DNA of 64,000 nucleotides from Brevibacillus aydinogluensis (GTDB taxonomy: Bacteria > Bacillota > Bacilli > Brevibacillales > Brevibacillaceae), in the NCBI RefSeq assembly GCF_031954365.1, contig NZ_JAUSVZ010000008.1. One strand, 5' to 3'. Below the pieces are notes generated by a model, which was not told the origin of the DNA, did no database searches, and saw only the letters and a program-made list of their open reading frames with translations. Below are positions 56,292-64,000 of the stretch, piece by piece. Every line of letters starts with the position of its first letter. Position 1 is the first letter of the stretch. A program made the position numbers and the translations under genes.

Positions 56292-58083
56292 GTGGTCAGA
56301 GTGGCTGATGGCCGCACTTCAAGTGCTCAGACCGCCCGAAAAGCTTACCGTTTCCGAATGGGCGGACAAATACAGGATTCTGGACAGTAAAACATCGGCT
56401 GAGCCTGGCCAGTGGTCCACGGATCGCACGCCGTATCTGCGGGGGATCATGGATGCGTTCACCGATCCGAGAGTCGAAGAAATCATTTTTTGCAAACCGA
56501 CTCAGGTTGGTGGAACGGAATGCATGAATAACATGTTTGGCTACGTGATCGCCCAGGACCCAAGCCCGGTTCTGATCGTGTATCCCACCATCGAACTGGC
56601 TGAGTTTGCGTCCAAAAACCGGCTGCAGCCGCTTATGGAACTGAGCCCCGTTTTGGCGGACAAGTATCATGCGGAAGAAAGTACGGTAAGGGAACTGCAG
56701 ATGGATGGGATGTATGCCATCATCTCCGGTGCCAACAGCCCGGCATCACTTGCCAGCCGGCCGATTCGCTTTCTTTTCATGGACGAGGTGGATAAATACC
56801 CGAAAAGCGCAGGAAAAGAAGCGGATCCGCGCGCGCTGGCGCGTGAGCGGACAAAAACCTTCCCGTATAACAAGAAAATTTTTCAGACATCCACCCCCAC
56901 ACTGAAAAACGGGGCCATCTGGCAGGCTTATGAGAAAGCGGATGTGAAACTGCAGTATTATGTTCCTTGTCCCCACTGCGGCCATTTCCAGACGTTCAAA
57001 TTTCAATGTGTCAAGTTTGACAAGGAACTTCCGCCCGAAAAAATCAGGCAAACGGCGTACTACGAATGCGAAAAGTGCAAAGGCATGATCCGGGATGCTC
57101 ACAAACCGATGATGTTACGCAACGGGGAGTGGCGCAGCCAGGACGGATCGACAAAACTGGCGGCAAAAACAGCCTTTCACCTAAATGCGATATACAGTCC
57201 ATGGCAGCGATTTGGTGACGTGGCTTATGAGTTTATAAGCAGCAAGGACGATCCTGAGGCGCTGATGAACTTCGTGAACAGTTGGTTGGCTGAGCCCTGG
57301 GAGAAAACACAGGTGAAGCTGAACAGCGACAAGGTCCTGGAGCGATCCAGCGGCTATGAGGAAGGGGTCGTTCCAGATCGGACCATCTTTCTCACCGGTG
57401 GGGTGGACGTTCAAAAGGACAGATTTTACTTCACCATCCGTGCTTGGGGAGAGAAAATGACAAGCTGGAACATCCGGCATGGTGTCTGTGAAACCTGGGC
57501 GGAGATCGAGGACGTGATGAACGTCCCTTACCAAACCAGGGATGGCCGGGAGTATTTCGTCAGTTTGTGCGCCATTGACTCCGGCTGGAATCCTGATGAA
57601 ACGTACGACTTTTGCGTTCGAAACAGCGAATGGGCCGTTGCCGTAAAAGGGTCCAGTACCGAAATCCTCTCTAAGTATCGTCTCACGAAGATCGATAGGG
57701 AGGAAAAGGGGATGTACGGCATTTCGCTGTACCTTGTTTACGGCGCTTACTACAAGGATTTGATTGCCAATCGTCTTTCCTACCCGCCAGGCGCCGACGG
57801 CGGATGGTACGTGTATGAGAACTGCGACCGGGAATATGCCGAGCAGATCACGGCGGAGCATAAGGTGACGATCAAGCGGGGCGGCAAGGAGATTGATGTA
57901 TGGCAGCCAAAGACCGCTGGAGCCGACAACCACTACCTGGACTGTGAAGTGTACGCTGCTTTCGCGGCAGATCGGTTGGGGATCAGGTACGCCCGATATG
58001 AAGAACCGGTTGTCCCGGAAAAGGCTGCTCCCAAACAACCGATGAAGCAAAACAACTGGTTAGGAGGTGAAAGCTGGTTATGA
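56275..58083 (+). CDS. Terminase large subunit, GpA family
   Basis: 602 residues of the lambda gpA type. The ATPase domain has CKPTQVGGTE (Walker-A-like) and FLFMDEVDKYP (Walker B); a CPHCGH...CEKCKG zinc finger lies in the middle; the nuclease domain has GGVDVQKDRFYF and AIDSGWNPDETY. It packages DNA into the prohead and cuts at cos. Confidence 0.95.
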   Translation: MPEKSKWSEWLMAALQVLRPPEKLTVSEWADKYRILDSKTSAEPGQWSTDRTPYLRGIMDAFTDPRVEEIIFCKPTQVGGTECMNNMFGYVIAQDPSPVLIVYPTIELAEFASKNRLQPLMELSPVLADKYHAEESTVRELQMDGMYAIISGANSPASLASRPIRFLFMDEVDKYPKSAGKEADPRALARERTKTFPYNKKIFQTSTPTLKNGAIWQAYEKADVKLQYYVPCPHCGHFQTFKFQCVKFDKELPPEKIRQTAYYECEKCKGMIRDAHKPMMLRNGEWRSQDGSTKLAAKTAFHLNAIYSPWQRFGDVAYEFISSKDDPEALMNFVNSWLAEPWEKTQVKLNSDKVLERSSGYEEGVVPDRTIFLTGGVDVQKDRFYFTIRAWGEKMTSWNIRHGVCETWAEIEDVMNVPYQTRDGREYFVSLCAIDSGWNPDETYDFCVRNSEWAVAVKGSSTEILSKYRLTKIDREEKGMYGISLYLVYGAYYKDLIANRLSYPPGADGGWYVYENCDREYAEQITAEHKVTIKRGGKEIDVWQPKTAGADNHYLDCEVYAAFAADRLGIRYARYEEPVVPEKAAPKQPMKQNNWLGGESWL

Positions 58084-58307
58084 CGGCGGAAGAGAGGCTG
58101 CAGAAGCTGCGAGAGCAGTTGGTACAAGTGGAGCGTGCCATTCTTGCTATCCAGAACGGTGCCCAAGAATACAGCATTGGAACACGCCGGCTGAAGCGGG
58201 CTGATTTGTCGTTGCTCTATCAAGAGCGGAATCGGTTAGAACGAGAAATTGAAGCTCTGGAAAATGGCGGAGGCATCTTCAGAGTGGCCGTTTTCGATGG
58301 GAGGTGA
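58080..58307 (+). CDS. Head-tail joining protein, gpW/DUF6148-like
   Basis: 75 residues, two helices around a beta turn: LREQLVQVERAILAIQNGAQ and YSIGTRRLKRADLSLLYQER. Position between terminase and portal matches gpW. It overlaps the terminase stop by four bases. Confidence 0.8.
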   Translation: MTAEERLQKLREQLVQVERAILAIQNGAQEYSIGTRRLKRADLSLLYQERNRLEREIEALENGGGIFRVAVFDGR

Positions 58308-58312
58308 TGTAG

Positions 58313-59773
58313 ATGCAATGGCTTGAGCGGACAATTGCGGCGATCAGTCCACGGTGGGCCTACAAGCGTCAGGCGTGGAGATCGGGAATGGATGCGCTGT
58401 ATGACGGTGCTTCCCGGGATCGTTTGAATGTAAACTGGAATCCCACTTCAACTTACGATGAAAACAGGATGAGAGCAACGCGGGAGCTTATGAGGGCTAG
58501 GGCAAGGGATTTGGAGCGCAATAGCGATATTGCCCAGGCCGTGATCACCGCCTTTGAGCGCAATGTCGTCGGCAGCGGCATGGTGTTGCAAGTGAGGATT
58601 CCTGGGGAAGACGAACTCAGCGAAGAGATTGAGGCGCTGTGGAAGGAATTTTGCAAAGCTGAACATTGCGATATCACCGGCACTCAGTCCCTTGAAGAGA
58701 TCGAGGAAATGCTGGTTCGCCGGTACGTGGTGGACGGAGGCATCCTGATCGTGAAAGTAAATGTGCCGGACAGCGATTTTCCGTTCAAGATTCAGATCAG
58801 AGAAGTAGATGAACTGGATCCGCTGGCTACACCATCCGGAAACAACCGGATCATCGACGGGGTAGAGATCGATCAGTACAATCGCCCGGTGGCTTACCAT
58901 TTCAAGAAGTACCACAACAATATTGCGATCCCGGGCGAAAGTGTCAAGATCGATGCCAAAAACGTGATTTTCTGGCGAAGAAAAACATCTCCACGTCAGG
59001 TACGCGAGGTGTCAATGCTGGCAACTGCGATGATGCGGATCAAAGACGCCAACCAGTTTATTCAAGCGGTTTCCGTAAAGGAGCGAGTCCTCGCCTGTCT
59101 GTCCGTTTTCATCAAAAAAGCGATGCCATCAGGACCTACCGGGCGCGTGGTGAACCAGCAGCAGAAGGAATACAGCTATGATGGCGTCACGCTGTCTCCG
59201 GGGATGATCGGGGAGTTGAACCCTGGTGATGAAGTCCAGACGGTAATTCCAAGCGGCCAGGCCTCCGACACCAAGGAATTTATCACCACGCTGATCCGCC
59301 TGATTGCGTCCGGTCTTGGATTAAGCTATGAGACGGTATCCCGGGACCTGAGCACCGTGAATTACTCCAGTGCACGTCAGGGGATGCTGGAAGACAGAAA
59401 AACGTTTAAAAAGATGCAGAAGTCGCTGATTCGCAACGTCCTGACCCCGATCTACCTGGAATTTCTGGACTCTCTGTTTTTGACGGGAAAAATTAAGGTT
59501 CGGGACTATCTGGAGAACCGGAGCAAATACACCGCGCATGTCTGGATTCCCCCGGGTTATACCTGGATTGATCCCTTGAAAGAGGTCAATGCCAATAAAG
59601 TAGCGCTGGAATCCAACCAAGATACGTTGGCCCGGATCTGCGCAGAAAGGGGTGAGGACTGGCGAGAAGTCATTGAGCAGCGGGCAATCGAGTTGCAGAT
59701 GATTCAACAAATGATGGGAGGAGAGTCAAGTGGGAAAAATCAAGCTTCCGTCGGTGTTGACGAGGAAGAGTAG
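58313..59773 (+). CDS. Portal protein, lambda gpB family
   Basis: 486 residues. Typical elements are RARARDLERNSDIAQAVITA near the N terminus, GLSYETVSRDLSTVNYSSAR and RQGMLEDRKTFKKMQ. It forms the dodecameric DNA gate at the head vertex. ATG follows GGGAGGTGATG. Confidence 0.95.
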   Translation: MQWLERTIAAISPRWAYKRQAWRSGMDALYDGASRDRLNVNWNPTSTYDENRMRATRELMRARARDLERNSDIAQAVITAFERNVVGSGMVLQVRIPGEDELSEEIEALWKEFCKAEHCDITGTQSLEEIEEMLVRRYVVDGGILIVKVNVPDSDFPFKIQIREVDELDPLATPSGNNRIIDGVEIDQYNRPVAYHFKKYHNNIAIPGESVKIDAKNVIFWRRKTSPRQVREVSMLATAMMRIKDANQFIQAVSVKERVLACLSVFIKKAMPSGPTGRVVNQQQKEYSYDGVTLSPGMIGELNPGDEVQTVIPSGQASDTKEFITTLIRLIASGLGLSYETVSRDLSTVNYSSARQGMLEDRKTFKKMQKSLIRNVLTPIYLEFLDSLFLTGKIKVRDYLENRSKYTAHVWIPPGYTWIDPLKEVNANKVALESNQDTLARICAERGEDWREVIEQRAIELQMIQQMMGGESSGKNQASVGVDEEE

Positions 59774-61721
59774 CGGACCGGCGCAAATGCTGACGCGCAC
59801 CCTGGCACTTGACCGTTCGACGGTCAACGAAGAGGAGCGAACCGTCGAGCTGTCCTTCAGCTCGGAAGCGCCATACGAGAGGTATTTCGGTGCAGAAATC
59901 CTCAGCCATGATCCAGACGCCATCGACCTGACAAGACTTCAGGAGGTAGGCGTCTTATTGTTTGCCCATGGCCGGGACGCTCGTTACGGCAAAATGCCAA
60001 TTGGCTCCATCGAAAAGGTGTGGCTGGACCAAACGCAGCGAAAAGGGCGGGCGGTGGTCAAGTTTGATGACGACGAAGAGAGCGACAAGATTTTCCAAAA
60101 GGTGAAAAAGGGCATGATCAAAGGGGTTTCCGTTGGATACTCCGTCAGCTCGTGGGAAGAAGTAAAGGCGGGGAAGACCTCTGCAAATGGCCGCCATACC
60201 GGACCGGCCTACATCGCGCTCAAATGGCAGCCGTTTGAGATCAGCATCGAGCCCACACCTGCCGATCCAAGTGTCGGCGTTGGACGAAATTTCGAACAAG
60301 AAAGCGGGGAATTTGATATGCATGGATTGAAACGATTGGCACTGCAAGCACAAGGATTGATGGTGCCCGATACAGGGGCGAACGTAGGGGGTGCTGCAAC
60401 TGAACCTGCAACACGCTCAGTAGAACCGGCAGCACAACCGCTGGATACCGCAGAAATCCAACGTCGGGCGGCGGAGGCGGAGCGTGAGCGGGTCACGCAA
60501 ATTTCCCAACTCTGCCGCACGTTTGGGCTGGACGATACGGAATACATCCGTTCCGGCGCCACGGTGCAGGCGGTAAAAGACGCCATCCTGCAAAAGCAGA
60601 TCGAAGAACGGAAGCCTCAGACGGTTGGCGTTCAAGTACGCGAAGAAGAAGTGGACAAATTCCGGGCGGCGGCAACGGATGCGCTGCTGCTGAGAGCCGG
60701 CCGGCACATCCAGAAGCCAGCAGAAGGGGCGTTGGAGCTTCGGGGACTTCGCTTGCGTGACCTGGCCATCGATTGCCTGCAGCGGGCTGGGGAATACCAC
60801 GCGCACAGGATGAAGGATGAAGAACTGCTGAAACGCGCCTTGATGCCGGACAGCACATTCCAAAGCATCATCTCCAATGCCGTAAACAAAACACTCTCAC
60901 AAACGTATCAAGAGGCACCTACTACTTTCCAATTGTGGACGAGCAAAGGATCGAACCCGGACTTCAAAGCGGCTGAGCACTATCGAATCAGCGAAGCGGG
61001 TACCTTGGAACTCACGCCGCAAAATAGCCCGATCCCGTATGACACCCCGATGAAAGATGAGAAAGTCACGAAGGCAGTGCTGACGTACAGTAAGCGCTGG
61101 GGATTTACACGTGAGGCATTCATTAACGACGATCTTTCCATCTTGACTCGCATTCCGGCGGCGTACGTAATGGCGGCGAAGCGTGGTATCAACCAGCTTG
61201 TCTATAAAATGCTGGCACAGAATCCAGTGATTTATGACGGCAAGCAGTTGTTCCATGCGGACCATAACAACTTGGGTACTGCTGGGGCGATCGGTAAAGA
61301 CACCATGAGCGAAGCCCGATTGAAGATGCGAACCCAGAAAGATCAGCGCGGCATCGCTACGCTGAACATCTCGCCCAAATATTTGATCGTACCTGCTGCG
61401 CTTGAAACAGAGGCTGCCCAATTTATGCGTTCTGAATCCGACCTTACCAGCTCCAATAGCGGGGTTGCCAACGTATTCCGCAACTCTTATACCGTGATCG
61501 TGGATGCTGAGTTGGATGCATACAGTCAGGATGCATGGTATCTCGCAGCGGATCAGAACCTGGCGGATACAATCGAGGTTACTTACCTGCGCGGTCAAGA
61601 GGAGCCGACATTGGAGACAGATATTCCGTTTGATCGCCTTGGTATGGACTTCCGCATCTACTTCGATTATGGTGTGACCGTTCTTGATTACCGTGGACTC
61701 TTCAAAAACCCGGGGGTGTGA
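59730..61721 (+). CDS. Prohead protease fused to major capsid protein
   Basis: 663 residues. Residues 1-195 are a prohead protease (His in LLFAHGRDARYGKM, Ser in IKGVSVGYSV). A scaffold-like helical, proline/alanine-rich stretch covers ~200-300. Residues ~330-663 are a Mu-type major head protein (FQLWTSKGSNPDFKAAEHYR, RGQEEPTLETDIPFDRLGMD). Self-cleavage after assembly would separate them. GTG start after GGGAGGAG; 44-bp overlap with the portal gene. An internal ATG (DMHGLKRL) could give a separate capsid start. Confidence 0.92.
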   Translation: MGKIKLPSVLTRKSSGPAQMLTRTLALDRSTVNEEERTVELSFSSEAPYERYFGAEILSHDPDAIDLTRLQEVGVLLFAHGRDARYGKMPIGSIEKVWLDQTQRKGRAVVKFDDDEESDKIFQKVKKGMIKGVSVGYSVSSWEEVKAGKTSANGRHTGPAYIALKWQPFEISIEPTPADPSVGVGRNFEQESGEFDMHGLKRLALQAQGLMVPDTGANVGGAATEPATRSVEPAAQPLDTAEIQRRAAEAERERVTQISQLCRTFGLDDTEYIRSGATVQAVKDAILQKQIEERKPQTVGVQVREEEVDKFRAAATDALLLRAGRHIQKPAEGALELRGLRLRDLAIDCLQRAGEYHAHRMKDEELLKRALMPDSTFQSIISNAVNKTLSQTYQEAPTTFQLWTSKGSNPDFKAAEHYRISEAGTLELTPQNSPIPYDTPMKDEKVTKAVLTYSKRWGFTREAFINDDLSILTRIPAAYVMAAKRGINQLVYKMLAQNPVIYDGKQLFHADHNNLGTAGAIGKDTMSEARLKMRTQKDQRGIATLNISPKYLIVPAALETEAAQFMRSESDLTSSNSGVANVFRNSYTVIVDAELDAYSQDAWYLAADQNLADTIEVTYLRGQEEPTLETDIPFDRLGMDFRIYFDYGVTVLDYRGLFKNPGV

Positions 61722-61725
61722 CGCC

Positions 61726-62067
61726 ATGAAGCTGACGAAACCCTTGAATTTTGGTGGACGATTGTTCATGCCGGGGGAGAACGCTAAAGGCGCTCTCCCT
61801 CTTGATGTGATTGAGCAGTTGAAAGCGAATGGCGTCATCGTCGATGAGAACGAGTCGAACGAAGAAACCGAAAAGACGCCCGAAACGCCACCCCAAGCCT
61901 CGTCAGAAGAACCTACACTGGAGGAATTTATCGACTTGAAAGCACAGGAACAGAAGGTGATTCTGGAACAATTGGGGATCGAGGCTGCGACCAATGCTGA
62001 AAAAAGGGTTGAACAGTATCGGGAGTGGCTGGCCGGAAGAAAGGAAGAGCCGGATGCCGAACTTTAA
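61726..62067 (+). CDS. Small head protein, possible Rho-like N-terminal segment, unknown
   Basis: 113 residues: FGGRLFMPGENAKGALPLDV at the N terminus, an acidic middle, and a C-terminal helical part. It lies in the connector gene run after the capsid gene, so a head-completion role is likely. Confidence 0.6.
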   Translation: MKLTKPLNFGGRLFMPGENAKGALPLDVIEQLKANGVIVDENESNEETEKTPETPPQASSEEPTLEEFIDLKAQEQKVILEQLGIEAATNAEKRVEQYREWLAGRKEEPDAEL

Positions 62068-62383
62068 AGATTTGGTCCAGGATGATCTGACCGTATTCTT
62101 CAACCCTGATGAATTCGGCGAGATTCACAACATCGACGGCAATGACGTCCTGGTCGTGATTGATGCGGACACCTTGAGGGAAAAGGTGGTAAATGGCGCG
62201 AGCATGTACCCGACACACAGTGGTGTGATGCTGTCAGAATTCATGATGTTTGTCAAAGTGGATGACATCCAGAAACCAGACGTTGGGCAGTACATCACTG
62301 TGGACGGGGACGAGTACATGGTAACAGACGTGACAGAAGCAGCGGGCGTCTACCTAATCACATTGGGAGCAAATCAGGTATGA
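62054..62383 (+). CDS. Head-tail connector-like protein
   Basis: 109 residues. MPNFKDLVQDDLTVFFNPDE and FGEIHNIDGNDVLVVIDADT resemble small proteins found between capsid and tail genes in many siphophages. ATG after AAGGAAGAG. It overlaps the previous gene by 14 bp. Confidence 0.7.
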   Translation: MPNFKDLVQDDLTVFFNPDEFGEIHNIDGNDVLVVIDADTLREKVVNGASMYPTHSGVMLSEFMMFVKVDDIQKPDVGQYITVDGDEYMVTDVTEAAGVYLITLGANQV

Positions 62384-62967
62384 TCGAATTGACCATGGCA
62401 CAGGTGGAAAAAGCCCAAAGAATGCTGTCTCATCTCCCGGATGCGGCGCCAGAAGCAATGGCCAGAGCAATCAACCGAGCTGCGGAGGCAGCCAAAACCG
62501 AAGCGGCTAGAAAGGTACGGGAGACGTATATCGTACGCCACAAAGACGTGGTGGATACGATCAAGATTTCAAGGGCATCGCCTACCCATTTGATGGCCCG
62601 AGTGATCTCCACTGGTACCGTCTTTCCGCTGACAAAATTCCGTGTCACGCCAAAAGAACCGCAACCGCAAAGGGCTGCTGCGGTGCGCTGGAAAAAGGCA
62701 AGGCCGTTTAAAGTCACCGCGCGCGTCAAACGTGGCGAGGGAGGACCGATCAAGTCAGCATTTGTGGCCCGTATGAGTAGCGGGCATGTGGGAGTGTTCA
62801 AACGGGTGAGCGAAGCCCGAAGCCCAATTCAACAGTTGTATGGACCGTCTATTCCGCAAATGTTGGATAGCAAGACGGTTAGCGAATGGGTGTATGAAAA
62901 GGCCCGAGAAACGATGGACAAAAGGCTGGATCATGAGATCACACGGATTTTGGAGGCGAATCGATGA
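62380..62967 (+). CDS. Minor tail protein Z (gpZ) family
   Basis: 195 residues. Helical N-terminal part (LPDAAPEAMARAINRAAEAA) followed by FKVTARVKRGEGGPIKSAFV and GVFKRVSEARSPIQQLYGPS, the gpZ pattern. It overlaps the previous gene by four bases. Tail completion role. Confidence 0.85.
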   Translation: MIELTMAQVEKAQRMLSHLPDAAPEAMARAINRAAEAAKTEAARKVRETYIVRHKDVVDTIKISRASPTHLMARVISTGTVFPLTKFRVTPKEPQPQRAAAVRWKKARPFKVTARVKRGEGGPIKSAFVARMSSGHVGVFKRVSEARSPIQQLYGPSIPQMLDSKTVSEWVYEKARETMDKRLDHEITRILEANR

Positions 62968-63419
62968 CACCTATCGTTATGCTGGATCAACTAGTAGAAC
63001 GTCTGAAGTCGATCGTAAGTAATTTCGAGTTGCCGTCCAATGTTGAGGGAGTAAAGAAGGCTCCGCAGGTACTTGCAGGTTATCTTCCGGAAAAGAGGCA
63101 AAACCAAGACCAACCGGACCTACCTTACGTGATTGCACGGTTTTTGGGAGACAACGAGACAGACGAGCAGGCGACTGCTACGGTAAAAATCATCGTTGGT
63201 ACCTACAGCAAAGACCAAAAAGACGGTTGGAGAGATACGCTGAACGTTCTCACGCGCATCAAGCAAGAGCTGCTGGCCCGCCCTGTGTTTGGCGGGTCTT
63301 TTCTCGTTGCTCGACCTATCAAAACGGAGCTGCCCGAAGAACATCCCTATCCGGAATGGTGGGGGACTATCACTCTCGACGTGATCATTCCTCAAATGGA
63401 GGAAGAAGGAGGTTTTTAG
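62964..63419 (+). CDS. Tail terminator-like protein
   Basis: 151 residues with YLPEKRQNQDQPDLPYVIAR and a C-terminal WWGTITLDVIIPQMEEEGGF. The length and position between gpZ and the tail sheath fit a gpU-like tail terminator. It overlaps the previous gene by four bases. Confidence 0.7.
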   Translation: MTPIVMLDQLVERLKSIVSNFELPSNVEGVKKAPQVLAGYLPEKRQNQDQPDLPYVIARFLGDNETDEQATATVKIIVGTYSKDQKDGWRDTLNVLTRIKQELLARPVFGGSFLVARPIKTELPEEHPYPEWWGTITLDVIIPQMEEEGGF

Positions 63420-63422
63420 CAC

Positions 63423-63749
63423 ATGGCAGGAAAGAAAACCAGCGAAAAAGAGACTGCGATCGAGGTGAAATCGGCGCAGTCAACGGAGCAGCCTAAACAA
63501 ACGACTGGCGAGCAATTGATTTACTGCGGTCCGGCGCTGCCGAATGGCTTGCTCAGTCGCTTTGTTGTGTTCCGAGATGGCCTGCCGAAACATTTGGAAG
63601 AGCACTTCAAGAAGTGTCCGGCGCTGGAGAAGTGCTTTGTTCCGGTTCAAGCGCTGGGAGAGACACTGAAGGCGCAGGCTGTCAAAGGGAGCGCAGAACA
63701 CGCATTGTATCATGCGTTAAAAAACCATTTCGGCGGGGGTGAACAGTAA
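63423..63749 (+). CDS. Small tail-region protein, unknown
   Basis: 108 residues, lysine-rich at the N terminus and with YCGPALPNGLLSRFVVFRDG and LPKHLEEHFKKCPALEKCF. It lies directly before the sheath gene, overlapping its ATG by one base. Function unknown. Confidence 0.65.
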   Translation: MAGKKTSEKETAIEVKSAQSTEQPKQTTGEQLIYCGPALPNGLLSRFVVFRDGLPKHLEEHFKKCPALEKCFVPVQALGETLKAQAVKGSAEHALYHALKNHFGGGEQ

Positions 63750-64000
63750 TGTCCTTTCAACACGGTGTGTATGGCAGTGAAGTCCCCACCTCGGTTCTTA
63801 CTCCTGTGGAAGTCAACGCAGGATTGCCGGTGGTGTTCGGGACCGCGCCGATCAACCTGGCGAGCACGCAAGAATACGTCAACAAGCCAGTCTTGGTTTA
63901 TAGCTACCACGAAGCGGAACAAGCGCTGGGATACTCGGATGATTGGGAAAAGTACACTCTTTGTGAGTTTATGGATTCCCACTTTTCGAAGTTCAATATG
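63749..64000 (+). CDS. Contractile tail sheath protein, N-terminal fragment
   Basis: 84 residues are visible: MSFQHGVYGSEVPTSVLTPV, then VNAGLPVVFGTAPINLASTQ. This matches the N terminus of phage tail sheath proteins of the Mu gpL type. The gene runs off the window. It shows that the phage has a contractile tail. Confidence 0.88.
   Translation, partial: MSFQHGVYGSEVPTSVLTPVEVNAGLPVVFGTAPINLASTQEYVNKPVLVYSYHEAEQALGYSDDWEKYTLCEFMDSHFSKFNM

Larger units (their letters stand above)
38898..64000. mobile_element. Prophage (left part), lambda-like head with contractile tail
   Basis: Ordered lysogeny, early/replication, DNA-modification, late-regulator, packaging, head and tail genes run from the ychF junction to the window edge. 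The packaging genes are intact and in standard order. The tail sheath gene is cut by the window, so the right end is not seen. At least 25 kb of phage DNA is present. Confidence 0.95.

Overview
The window is the replication-origin region of a Gram-positive, spore-forming, fairly GC-rich member of the Bacillales, followed by the left part of an integrated bacteriophage. Gene order (16S rRNA, an HD-GYP gene, gyrA, gyrB, remB, recF, rlbA, dnaN, dnaA on the minus strand; rpmH, rnpA, yidD, yidC, jag, mnmE, mnmG, rsmG, noc, parA, parB on the plus strand), a YyaC-type sporulation gene and a YjcZ-like spore micropeptide point to Brevibacillus or a close Paenibacillaceae relative. The genus is inferred from synteny and protein character, not from a search.

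1-13 kb: the leftward replichore. It starts with the 5' end of a 16S gene with its promoter, then an HD-GYP protein that has lost the first metal histidine, and gyrA. Two accessory genes (a YdbC-like protein and an MFS exporter), each preceded by a palindrome, separate gyrA from gyrB. The conserved remB-recF-rlbA-dnaN-dnaA block follows. The dnaA-dnaN gap holds a DnaA box, GC cluster, DnaA-trio and AT-rich tract, as in a basal origin-unwinding system. The dnaA-rpmH gap holds about a dozen DnaA boxes.

13-38.9 kb: the rightward replichore. It carries the rpmH-jag and mnmE-rsmG blocks and the noc/parA/parB partition genes, with two perfect parS sites. Further on are an ArsR-SRPBCC regulator divergent from a transporter/FMN-reductase/arylamine N-acetyltransferase operon with two matching operators, a lipid kinase, YyaC, DUF3343, MscS and DUF951 genes, and a secreted oligoendopeptidase F. 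Upstream of the peptidase is a second dense DnaA-box cluster (35.92-36.04 kb), 22 kb from oriC. A roughly 250-bp imperfectly palindromic element occurs twice, inverted, at 0.5 kb and 38.1 kb, with compensatory changes in its stems.

38.9-64 kb: a prophage inserted by a serine recombinase after codon 11 of the GTPase gene ychF. It runs through a lysogeny module (recombinase, ImmA-like protease, DUF3800 protein, CI-like and Cro-like regulators with four operators), early small genes, a candidate structured RNA, a DnaD-like initiator with an embedded iteron array and a DnaC-like loader. Next come a cytosine-5 methylase with a five-fold repeat insertion, an adenine methylase, an ArpU-type late regulator followed by four 11-bp direct repeats and two terminators, and a tyrosine recombinase. 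Last are a candidate cos region and lambda-like packaging and head genes (Nu1, GpA, W-like, portal, protease-capsid fusion, head-tail connectors, gpZ, tail terminator), ending in a truncated contractile-tail sheath gene. The right end of the prophage and the rest of ychF lie outside the window.
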